This document shows, one piece after another, positions 8,809 to 17,700 of a stretch of 64,000 nucleotides of DNA. The DNA lies in the NCBI GenBank assembly GCA_021307315.1, contig JAJSPD010000029.1, forward strand, positions 1 to 64,000, read 5' to 3'. Below the pieces are notes generated by a model. It searched no databases and had not been told where the DNA came from. It saw only the letters and a list, made by a program, of their open reading frames with translations. How positions within the stretch are numbered: position 1 is the first letter of the stretch; each line of letters opens with the position of its first letter. The stretch comes from Bisporella sp. PMI_857. Its lineage: Eukaryota; Ascomycota; Leotiomycetes; Helotiales; Helotiaceae. A program made the position numbers and the translations under genes.

Positions 8809-10497
8809 ATGGGGTGCTGGAGGAGATTGTCGGCTGAGATTCGCTCAATGATCCTCGAAATGGTAGCAGAGGATTACAGGTTCAAATCCGAACAGTAAGC
8901 CGTTGCCGGCTATGAGGAACTTTCAACGACTTGTTCTCGACCAAGAGCGCATATCTGACCTGGAGCAATTTATAGGTACCAGACAAAGACGAGATTACCT
9001 TGAGCATCTACTCCTTTGTGTTAGGCTTAACGATTACGACTGCATGGTCTGCATCAAAAAAGGACTACGGAACAATCAGAAAGTAAGTAAAACGTTACTT
9101 GGTTTTTGATTTGGGTTATTATTGTACTATTTATTTGTTAGCACAATCCTGCTATCGCTGACTCTAATAGTAATAACGATATCTTTAACAGAGCTGTCTG
9201 GAATTTGTTAGTTATCCTATCGAAGTGGACTGGACTCGTTAAAAGTCGTTATTATCAAAAGCCGATATTGGAACTTAGCGTTTGTTCCCCGAATAACTCT
9301 AAGCACGCATTTAGAGACTTTCATTTCGAGCACAATTATCCGTACTAAAAAAAAAAAGAACTTGGAGACACATATAAAAGCGTACAAGCTACGAGCCGAA
9401 AAACTTAAACTCGACAACTTGAATAACTTATACTATTAGTGGATTAACGGCCATCGGGACAATGTAAACTTAGAAGCAAAACGGAGAATAATAAAAACAT
9501 TGACTATCAGTCTTCACTTTCCTGAGTTTTTTGCATTTTTTAAACGTTCCCAAAAGCCGATATTGTAACGAGCCTGCTTATCCGTCGACAGTTTTATCGA
9601 AAAATCGCGGTTAATTCTTTCGGCAAGCTCTTTCGTAAGACTTTCACATACTTTCAGTGGTTCTGTTATGAAGCATAGTATAATGTCAATCCACAGCAGC
9701 AGCCAAGCTTTGAGAAAAGTACGTCGAAATCGCATTCTTTGCTAAATATTATCGTAAAAAAACAAATACATGTCGGCGATACTTTGACTAACTTATTATT
9801 GCAGACTACAAAAGTCTAATTTCACGGAAACTACCGAGTACTTTATGGAAACTATACTTATTTAAAGACTTTAACAAACTTTTTTACCCGGAACGATTTA
9901 CTAAGCGTACAAATCGCTCTTTAAGCAGAGCTTTTTCAAAGTCCAGCTGTTTTTTCGAGAATTTGTTTGCTGCTTTTTTTGTAAATGCCGAAAATTTCTT
10001 CGCAAACTTCTAGCCGAGTAACGAACAATATTCGAAAGTAATCTTTTGGAAGAATCTTCGAAAGCTAGCTTTAACATTACGTTTGCTGCATCCAGAAATA
10101 GGGCGAAGAAAGATCAACAGACTGCTAATAGCTGCAGGCCGAGCGGCTGCTTTTATGTCTTTAAACTTGAGGTTATAGAGATTTAAAATGGTAGCGAAAA
10201 GCATGCTTGTTTTTTCCGATATAGCAACGACGATAGCGAGCCTCAGATTACTTGGGCATGCAATTGAAGCTGTAATGTGCAATTAAATCATAACGTGGTC
10301 CACTGTTGAGCAAATTTGTCGAAGCATAAACAACATCTTTATAGCAATCTTACAATTGCAGTTAATCGGATACGAAAAAAGCGTAGGCAGGTGAAGACTT
10401 ATGCTATTACGGTTCGTTATCTGAAACTGCGCAGGAGTGTCTTGGATCTCATATCTGATTATCAGCTATTCTAGGAGGAATATAATCACTCAAAAGG
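8809..10497 (+). pseudogene. Decayed fungal F-box-like / DUF6546-type gene
   Basis: An ATG at 8809 opens a frame starting like an F-box helix (LSAEIRSMILEMV), but a TAA follows after 29 codons. The reading resumes in another frame at about 8906 (RNFQRLVLDQERISDLEQF). An intron-like stretch 9083-9141 (GTAAGT...TTAG) is followed by NNDIFNRAVWNLLVILSKW, and homology-like segments continue in all three frames. Examples are LETFIS-like text, then LYLFKDFNKLFYPERF, FAAFFVNAENFF, LLHPEIGRRKINRLL near 9830-10120, and KTYAITVRYLKLRRSVLDL near 10395-10450. From memory this order matches fungal DUF6546 proteins. The many stops and high AT content suggest old RIP-type or drift decay. The family name is inference; the broken state is seen directly. 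Confidence 0.6.
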
Positions 10498-10866
10498 TTA
10501 GTGTAAGAATCCGGAGCCGAATGCGTTGGTTATATTCCTCAAACTACTTAGCTACATGTTAGTATAGTCACGTAATATAATAACCGCCACTATGATTTCT
10601 GATCGCATTTTTATACGTAATCTGATGATGTAAAGATGCGTTCAGATCCAATATTTATGCCCGAACGTTACGCCTTTTTTGCTTTTCTATTCACAAAATA
10701 ACTCTGCCGAGTCGCATGGGACTAGGGTTCCAAATCGGGCTCTACAAGGACATTTGATAAGTGTAACACAGGAGTGAGAACGGATATTCAATTCGAGTTC
10801 TAGTCTATTGATGCGATTCGCTTTAAGTTCATGAGATCTATCCAAGCTCTAATCTAGTCATATATT
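10498..10866. other. Gene-free AT-rich spacer
   Basis: There is no coding frame of note. It separates the dead DUF6546-like gene from the 3' end of the mitochondrial carrier gene. Confidence 0.5.
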
Positions 10867-11745
10867 TCAAGTCCGCTCTTTGGAACTCAGCTCTTTCATC
10901 AAATACTCGTACACTGCCCATTGTGCTGCATTCACAATGAACGCCCTCACACTACAGACTGTAAGGCCCTTGAAAAACACTCCAGGACCTTCAGTTTTGT
11001 ATGCATTCCTCGCAATTTCCATAGCTCCTAATTTTCTTGGTTCCGTCCCATCTACTGTTGTTGCTCTCAGTAATGGAGAATTCTCCCCGGTGACCTGAGC
11101 TTGGACTCTGGTCTTGATGACATCCAAGGGGAAAACACTCGCCCAGGTCACCACGCCTGCTAAACCACCACAGACGAGGGTCTTTACTGTTTCCTGGCCA
11201 GATGAGTCCATTCCGCGTTTCTTCATCTCGGATACGATTAAGGAGGAGCTGAGTTCATAGGACCAAAAGTAGAACCCATAGCCGATACTATCTCGCAATG
11301 CCGTGACCACGCCGCCTAGATATAAGCCTTTAAGGCCCTCTGTCCGAATCACATGCTTTGCGATGCGCCAGCTGTTGGAGGTGTAACCTGATGTTGAGAG
11401 CTGGCTGCGACATTTAATGAGCTCGGATGGAGTGCTCACAACCCACGTTGCCAAACCACCGACTGCGCCGGCTATCCATACAGTCCAGAGACTGGGAGCG
11501 TTTGCGGGACTGCCAGTCTTCAGTACATCCGTCGTCCGATTATAAGTAACAAAAAGTATGGAATTCAGCGCTCCATATCCGAGACTTGGAGCCGCGGTAC
11601 CACGAAAGAAGGAAGAGATTGTAGCTGCCGAAGTGATCGGAGAAGAGTTGCCAGCTTGAAGACGGACTTTGACTATGTCAAGGGGATTGCCTATGAGAAT
11701 CCCAATAACGCCGCTAGCATAGCTGGCGAAGAAATCAGCTGACAT
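10867..11745 (-). CDS. Mitochondrial carrier (SLC25) protein, carnitine/amino-acid carrier-like, 292 aa
   Basis: This is a single exon. I chose the ATG at 11743-11745 (MSADFF); the frame extends upstream only through a TTG. Three carrier repeats are visible with their PX[DE]XX[KR]X[RK] signatures: NPLDIVKVRLQ near 23-33, TPSELIKCRSQ near 115-125 and FPLDVIKTRVQ near 210-220. The motif RDSIGYGFYFWSYE after repeat 2 resembles the RD-GxGxYF stretch of carnitine/acylcarnitine and related carriers. The protein should span the inner membrane six times. Length is usual for the family. Substrate is not provable from sequence. It starts only 26 bp after the stop of a same-strand small gene. Confidence 0.9.
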   Translation of the reverse strand: MSADFFASYASGVIGILIGNPLDIVKVRLQAGNSSPITSAATISSFFRGTAAPSLGYGALNSILFVTYNRTTDVLKTGSPANAPSLWTVWIAGAVGGLATWVVSTPSELIKCRSQLSTSGYTSNSWRIAKHVIRTEGLKGLYLGGVVTALRDSIGYGFYFWSYELSSSLIVSEMKKRGMDSSGQETVKTLVCGGLAGVVTWASVFPLDVIKTRVQAQVTGENSPLLRATTVDGTEPRKLGAMEIARNAYKTEGPGVFFKGLTVCSVRAFIVNAAQWAVYEYLMKELSSKERT

Positions 11746-11771
11746 TGCGTGTTTGGTTTGGCACGGGTATC

Positions 11772-12125
11772 TCAAAGGTAAGATTCTCGTGGAGTTTCTG
11801 TTTCAATTTCTTTCTTCCACATTTTCTTCTTCTCTCCGGCTAGAGCAACAATGGGGTCCTTGTAGTCGTTAATAGTTTTTTGAGACAAGGTGATCTTGGT
11901 TAGGAGTCCTGCGAAAACAGCCGCCCACACCAGCCCAGCTTTCAGCGGCCGAGGAATTGGAGAAGACTTGATTGATCCCTTCGCTGCCTCGAACGATGCC
12001 GTCGTCCTCTGAATGTATTGGTGATGTAGTACTTGACACCCAAATGTGGTCATCAATATGGGGTATTGGTATCTCACAAAGAAACGATCTAGTGATGTTG
12101 GAGGAGTGCCGTGAGTGGAGTTCAT
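11772..12125 (-). CDS. Small predicted membrane protein, 117 aa
   Basis: The ATG is at 12123-12125 and the TGA at 11772-11774. One clear hydrophobic segment lies near residues 62-82 (AGLVWAAVFAGLLTKITL) and a weaker one near 22-37 (PILMTTFGCQVLHH). The C-terminus is strongly charged (GEKKKMWKKEIETETP). There is no cleavable signal peptide. I do not recognise it; a mitochondrial or ER membrane protein is possible. It lies upstream of, and on the same strand as, the mitochondrial carrier, with a gap too short for a normal fungal terminator plus promoter. It shares the opposite promoter region with RAD54. Confidence 0.6.
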   Translation of the reverse strand: MNSTHGTPPTSLDRFFVRYQYPILMTTFGCQVLHHQYIQRTTASFEAAKGSIKSSPIPRPLKAGLVWAAVFAGLLTKITLSQKTINDYKDPIVALAGEKKKMWKKEIETETPRESYL

Positions 12126-12353
12126 ATTTTTTTTTTAGGAAGCACGTGTGGCAATTAAAAATTGAAGTAGCGTCTAAAATTGATTGATGCAATGATATAA
12201 AACGACAAGAAAGAGATCTAAATCTATGTTTAAGTACAAATTGAAGGAGAAAAAAAAGGAGGTTAAAAAAAGAATTCCCAGTCAGACGGAGATGAAGGGA
12301 GCGATTTTTTTTCTTCGGGCAATATCGGCCGGATTGAAGGGGGCAAATCGGGT

Positions 12354-12408
12354 CACGTGAGAGCGCATCGCACCGCTTTGCCTCCCAGGGTTGTTGATTA
12401 AGACGCGT
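12354..12408. promoter_or_regulatory. CACGTG box and MCB (ACGCGT) element between divergent genes
   Basis: TCACGTGA lies at 12353-12360 and GACGCGTCGCGTC at 12402-12414, containing ACGCGT (12403-12408) about 115 bp upstream of the RAD54 start codon. ACGCGT is the binding core of MBF, which drives G1/S genes including DNA replication and repair genes in yeasts. Function here is inferred from position. Confidence 0.5.
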
Positions 12409-12521
12409 CGCGTCTACTTAATATTGTCACACCCATAGGAACATAGTCTGTACATTTTCACCACATACTTCAATGTCTGCACCTTAGTAGGAGATTGAAT
12501 AGTTATCGATCCCATACGACG

Positions 12522-15467
12522 ATGATAAGTCCACCTGAAGCAATCTCGACGCCTGTGCCGGCACCACCTAGGAAACGTGGACGGCCACCGAAGGAAACTC
12601 TGCAGACAGTTACACCACAAATACAAGAGCGATTACGCAAAGATACTACAGATATAGTCGATCGCATTGTCGGAAATCTAAAGAAAGCTACGCCCGAGAC
12701 GCTCACGCAATCAACTGAAGAAGCAACACCTTTCCGGCGCACTAAATCAACTCCTCGAGTGGTCGTCTGCTCATCCGATGATGAGGAGGAGGAAGAAAAT
12801 GTTGAAGACGAAGAAGAGGGAGAAGAACAATTGGAGGATCTGCCACCGCGACCTATAAAACCTACCGATGTTTCGGATGGTGTTGGACGCATGGAAGAAG
12901 CCAAAAAGGTGGAAGAGATCAAAAATGTCAAAGTGATGCAAATAGATTTGGAGATCAAAGATGCCCCCAAAACGGTCAATGCATTGAAACAGCCCTTCAA
13001 AATCACTCTGAGTGATGACAAGGAGAATACGCCGGGGTCCAAACTGGCCTTACAACGTCCAGCTGGGACACAGCGACTTTACGGCACTCCTCATTCATTG
13101 GACCGACTACATAAGCCGTTTCGTTGCCCTGGATCAGCTACGGTTTCGCGCACATCTGAAAAGCCATCGCGTAAACGTCGTAAAATAGACTATACGGGCG
13201 CAGATGGAGAAAAGGATGATGCTGATAAACCATGGACAAACGAGGACAGACTTGCACTAGCAAACAGAGATGTCAACAGGTTTCCAGTATTTCAGGTGAA
13301 AGACAAGGAGACTATATTCCGAAAGCGTTTCGCAGTGCCCATGATCGACAAAAATTCGACGGCATATAATCCCAACCGGCCCCCTCCCACACTTGGATTA
13401 AGGCAAGGAGCAGTTTTTGTTCCGAAGCCATTACATGATCCTAGTGGCGACTTTGCGATTGTCCTCTATGATCCGACTGTAGATGAAAAGCCGCGAACAA
13501 TAGAAGAAGCAAAAAAGGATGACGCTGATAGGAAGGATAAGGAAGGGAAGAAAGATGATGAGCCTCCAATAATCCAGAAGATAGACGCACCAATTGTACA
13601 CAAAAGTCTCGCAGAGATTCTAGGCATCAAGAAGAAGGTGGAAGGTGAAAGACCAAAGGTCCCTGTTGTAATAGATCCGAGACTAGCCAAGGTTCTGCGA
13701 CCTCATCAGGTCGAGGGTGTCAAGTTCATGTACAGATGTGTCACAGGCATGATTGAGGAGAACGCTAATGGGTGTATCATGGCTGATGAGATGGGTCTCG
13801 GGAAAACCCTTCAGTGTATCGCGTTGATGTGGACTCTACTCAAGCAGTCGCCAGATGCTGGGAAAACCACTATACAAAAAGCAATCATTGCCTGCCCGTC
13901 TAGTTTGGTCAAGAACTGGGCAAATGAACTGGTGAAGTGGCTTGGGCCAGATGCTGTCCAGCCATTCGCTATTGATGGCAAAGCTACAAAGGAAGAGCTT
14001 ACCCAACAGTTGCGGCAATGGGCTATTGCAAGTGGACGTGCAATTACTCGGCCTGTCATCATAGTATCGTATGAAACGTTACGTCTCAATGTTGATGAGC
14101 TCAAGAATACAAAAATCGGCCTCATGCTGTGTGATGAGGGACATCGTCTAAAGAACGGAGACAGTCAAACATTCACAGCGCTGAACAACCTTAATGTTTC
14201 AAGAAGAGTTATATTGTCTGGCACCCCTATACAGAACGATTTATCAGAGTACTTTTCTCTCGTTAGCTTCGCAAACCCTGGCCTACTTGGAACTAGACAA
14301 GAGTTTAGAAAGCGTTACGAGATTCCTATCTTGCGAGGCAGGGATGCTGGAGGTAGTGATAAGGATCGTGAAAAAGGGGATCAGTGCACTCGAGATCTTT
14401 TGGAAGTTGTCAACAAGTTCATCATTCGACGGACGAACGATCTCTTGTCGAAGTATTTGCCTGTCAAGTATGAGCATGTGGTGTTCTGTAACGCGGCGCC
14501 ATTCCAGCTGGACCTGTACAATCACTTCATCAGCAGTCCAGACATCAAAGCTTTACTAAGAGGAAAGGGAAGCCAGCCGCTCAAAGCAATTGGCATGCTC
14601 AAAAAACTTTGCAACCACCCAGACCTGCTTAATCTGCCTGACGACCTACCTGGATGCGAGAAGTTTTGGCCGGAGGACTACGTGCAGAAGGACGCTCGAG
14701 GTCGAGATCGAGATGTGAAGCCGTGGTACTCCGGGAAGATGCAAGTTCTTGATCGGATGCTGGCTCGTATCCGTGCTGATACGAACGATAAGATCGTACT
14801 GATCAGTAACTTCACCCAAACTTTAGATATGTTCGATAAGCTATGTCGACACCGTGGTTACGGATCATTCCGTCTTGATGGCACAATGAATGTTACCAAA
14901 AGACAAAAGTTAGTTGACAAGTTCAATGATCCAGATGGCCAGGAGTTTATATTTCTACTCAGCAGTAAGGCTGGCGGGTGTGGACTTAATCTCATCGGTG
15001 CCAACCGACTAATACTCTTCGATCCTGACTGGAACCCAGCGGCTGATCAACAAGCACTGGCTCGAGTCTGGCGAGATGGACAAAAGAAGGATTGCTTCGT
15101 ATATCGCTTCATCACAACCGGGACCATTGAGGAGAAGATCTTCCAGCGGCAGTCCCACAAACAATCTCTCTCTTCCTGCGTAGTGGACTCGGCCGAAGAC
15201 GTCGAGCGTCATTTTACGCTCGACAGCCTGCGCGAACTATTCCAGTTCCATGGTGAGACGACGAGTGACACGCATGACACTTTCAAGTGTAAGCGCTGCA
15301 AACCTGACGGAAAGCAATTAATCAAAGCACCAGCAATGATGTATGGTGATACGAGCACCTGGAATCACTTTGTGAATGGTGGGTTGGAAAATATTCAGGA
15401 CTTGCTACTGAGGCAGGAGTGTGGGGAGAGGGAGGTCTCGGCTGTTTTCCAATATATCTCGCATTAG
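12522..15467 (+). CDS. RAD54: DNA repair and recombination translocase Rad54, 981 aa
   Basis: A single uninterrupted exon starts at ATG 12522 (upstream in-frame codons lack ATG). The protein is a Swi2/Snf2-family dsDNA translocase that works with Rad51 in homologous recombination in the nucleus. The N-terminal ~330 residues are charged and disordered (Glu-rich tract near 85-110; AT-hook-like KRGRPPKE near 18). The helicase core follows: Walker A DEMGLGKT at 422-429, DEGH box at 538-541, LSGTPIQNDLSEYFSL, then C-terminal helicase motifs including SSKAGGCGLNLIGA and QALARVWRDGQKK. The C-terminal tail ends in VSAVFQYISH, as in Rad54 of other fungi. It is longer than the budding yeast protein (898 aa) because of the N-terminus. 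An MCB element upstream fits S-phase expression. Confidence 0.95.
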   Translation: MISPPEAISTPVPAPPRKRGRPPKETLQTVTPQIQERLRKDTTDIVDRIVGNLKKATPETLTQSTEEATPFRRTKSTPRVVVCSSDDEEEEENVEDEEEGEEQLEDLPPRPIKPTDVSDGVGRMEEAKKVEEIKNVKVMQIDLEIKDAPKTVNALKQPFKITLSDDKENTPGSKLALQRPAGTQRLYGTPHSLDRLHKPFRCPGSATVSRTSEKPSRKRRKIDYTGADGEKDDADKPWTNEDRLALANRDVNRFPVFQVKDKETIFRKRFAVPMIDKNSTAYNPNRPPPTLGLRQGAVFVPKPLHDPSGDFAIVLYDPTVDEKPRTIEEAKKDDADRKDKEGKKDDEPPIIQKIDAPIVHKSLAEILGIKKKVEGERPKVPVVIDPRLAKVLRPHQVEGVKFMYRCVTGMIEENANGCIMADEMGLGKTLQCIALMWTLLKQSPDAGKTTIQKAIIACPSSLVKNWANELVKWLGPDAVQPFAIDGKATKEELTQQLRQWAIASGRAITRPVIIVSYETLRLNVDELKNTKIGLMLCDEGHRLKNGDSQTFTALNNLNVSRRVILSGTPIQNDLSEYFSLVSFANPGLLGTRQEFRKRYEIPILRGRDAGGSDKDREKGDQCTRDLLEVVNKFIIRRTNDLLSKYLPVKYEHVVFCNAAPFQLDLYNHFISSPDIKALLRGKGSQPLKAIGMLKKLCNHPDLLNLPDDLPGCEKFWPEDYVQKDARGRDRDVKPWYSGKMQVLDRMLARIRADTNDKIVLISNFTQTLDMFDKLCRHRGYGSFRLDGTMNVTKRQKLVDKFNDPDGQEFIFLLSSKAGGCGLNLIGANRLILFDPDWNPAADQQALARVWRDGQKKDCFVYRFITTGTIEEKIFQRQSHKQSLSSCVVDSAEDVERHFTLDSLRELFQFHGETTSDTHDTFKCKRCKPDGKQLIKAPAMMYGDTSTWNHFVNGGLENIQDLLLRQECGEREVSAVFQYISH

Positions 15468-16206
15468 CGGCAATAGCGTTAGACTACTTTTGTATGATCT
15501 AGAATTGGGAAGTATCTTATACTATGGAGTTGCGGGGGTGGATAGGCGTTACGAAAGACGAGTGGCAATGACGTTGTCAAACATACTTTGAATACATGTC
15601 ATTACCTTCCACAAATATATCAACTTAGTGTTAAACATTCATTTCATATTCTGGTAATCAGGTCCCAGGAGCAGATTTGTGCAACAACGAGTGGATACAT
15701 TACACTTGTGAGGGATGTACAAGTACTACTGCATCTTTGCAGCCACACTCAATTCCTCTGTCTGAGAGGCACTGTAAGCTTGAGTCCGTGGGGATATCTA
15801 TCAGTTGCCCACATTGCACATACGTCAAGTCATAATTTTGGGATCAAAGCAATGTCTTCATCATGATCTTAGATCAGAGAATAAGAGCACGTCAAAGAAT
15901 GGGAAACATATAGAGGGTTTCAGAACAAAACATCCAATGTTGAATTAAACACTTTACCCTAAAAAAAGCACTTTATATATCGGTCTGTAACAAAAAATCA
16001 AAAAGCCCTCAAGTTTACCATGATAGGAAGACCCCGTCCGAGAAACGTTGACCTGCCCTTATTATCACAGTTTTCTTGGTGCGTGTGCCCTTTCCATACT
16101 CCCGTGCCAACGGTCTCGAAGAAAGAAGGATCCTGATTCGACGATTGGGCCAGATGTTGCGAGGGAGGCTTGAATGCCGAAGGGGGAAAGTAATATGGAG
16201 GGAGGA
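15468..16206. other. Convergent intergenic region, RAD54 to hydrophobin
   Basis: It holds the 3' flanks of two convergent genes. No coding frame, repeat or RNA gene was recognised. Confidence 0.5.
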
Positions 16207-16853
16207 TTATAAGAGGGAGGCGAGGCAGAGGTTGTTGACGTTGATGAGGTCGCCATTGAGGTTGATCAGCTGAGAGCGTTGTTAGCTTCTTGCCGAAAGA
16301 GACGAAAGAGATGTATCAAAAACTGGGAAAGATGTACCTGTAAGCCACCATTGACATTCTGAGTATTAGACGACACCGGGCTGCTCTGGCAGCAGGTAAG
16401 TTTGTTACCGCAGAGGTTCAGAGGGCCGATTTGGATGGGGATCACATTTATGATGGGGATCTTATTGCCTGTTCGCCATTAGTTCTCCTTACACTCATAG
16501 CGAAGCCCCGTTCGGCTCATAGCCAAAATACACGCTGCCAGTTGATGATTGGGTTAGAAGAGTAAGGACGTACAGTTTAATCCAACAGGGACATTAGCGC
16601 CGCCGCCTAACAAGCCGGACAAGCCAAGGACGCTGAGCAGACCTGCGGACTGAGTCGGCACATTGGAGGTGCTGATGTGCTGCTGGCTAGCGCAGCAGTA
16701 GACCTCGCCGCCGGCCACCTCGTTATGGCACTTGTTGGTGAATGCGGCCTGGTTTTGGGCCGCGTTGCCCGTTTGTCGCTCGACGAGCTCGACGGTGGGT
16801 GCGGCGGCAGCCAGGCCTAAAAGGGCGAAGCTGGCGAGGAGTGTGAACTTCAT
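16207..16853 (-). CDS. Secreted class I-like hydrophobin, 157 aa, three exons
   Basis: Exons are 16574-16853, 16338-16468 and 16207-16269; introns of 105 and 68 nt start GTACGT and GTACAT and end CAG. A signal peptide (MKFTLLASFALLGLAAAAP) is followed by a possible Kex2-type site (VER). Eight cysteines sit at 42, 53, 54, 94, 113, 119, 120 and 152 in the order C-CC-C-C-CC-C. Spacing is C-x10-CC-x39-C-x18-C-x5-CC-x31-C. The long C3-C4 loop and x5 between C5 and C6 fit class I, but x31 between C7 and C8 is longer than usual. Cys94 is encoded across the first splice junction. Hydrophobins self-assemble at air-water interfaces and coat spores and hyphae. The eight-cysteine result strongly supports the splicing. 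Confidence 0.92.
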
Positions 16854-17700
16854 TGTACGTTATGAGGAGGACAACTGGCAAGGGACTTGAAATTTGGATT
16901 GAGAATACAAGGTTTGAACGAGTGGGTATCGACTTGGATCGGAAGACTGCTTGCGATTGAGATGGGAGATGGATTAAAGGAAGAGTTATATATCTGATTG
17001 TCTGGCCGATGTTGTACATAGAGCTATATTGTACATCGTTCAGAATATAGTACCACCAAGAGTGTTGTCTAGCTCGCAGATCTTTCTTCCAACAATATTT
17101 CCAATATAGGGCAGAAATAATAGAGCTGAAAAGTGGAGGTGTATCTCGGGTGCAACTTAAGAAAATGAAGCTTCAGCCACTTGGAAGAGAATGTACTACA
17201 GTTTGGTCTAGGGAATGGGCTGGGAGAAATGATAGAATTCTTTATAAATCTCACACCCCGGCATCAAAGTCGCCGACCTTGATCGTCAAGTCCTCCACGC
17301 TCTGACAGCTAACCTCGGGCTGAATGGAGAGTTTTACTTTCTCCCGCTGACTTCCGCCTTTGAGCGAATATATGTAACCTTTAACCGATCGATTTGGCTT
17401 ATGTTACACTGTCATACGAGACTAGCCCTCACTTAAACTTGCAGTTGAATTTTTTTGGTCTGACGACTTCCATTGCAAATACGTAGCGGCGTTTTCCATC
17501 TCAGTTTCTTCGGATCCTTATTCGTTCGTCTCCTATCGTTCAGTGGCTGCGCCTTGCTGTACCCGTACTCTTGGAAGAGTATTCCCCACTGTTATGAGTA
17601 TGCGGCCTCGATATTCCTGGTATTGGTGATTTTATTATAACAGTACCCTAACCCCTTCTAAAGCTGCTGTGGCTGGCTCAAAAGGAAATCTGGGGCAGCG
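16854..17700. other. Gene-free region upstream of the hydrophobin
   Basis: It probably contains the hydrophobin promoter (a TATATCTG-type AT-rich patch near 16985-16995). No coding frame or repeat was recognised. Confidence 0.45.

Noticed and set aside
8877..8888. GGTTCAAATCC resembling a tRNA T arm
   Set aside because: It lies inside the F-box-like pseudogene in coding-type context, with no acceptor or anticodon arms.
12503..13042. 179-codon minus-strand frame
   Set aside because: It is antisense to the acidic, Ser-rich N-terminus of RAD54, a typical compositional shadow.
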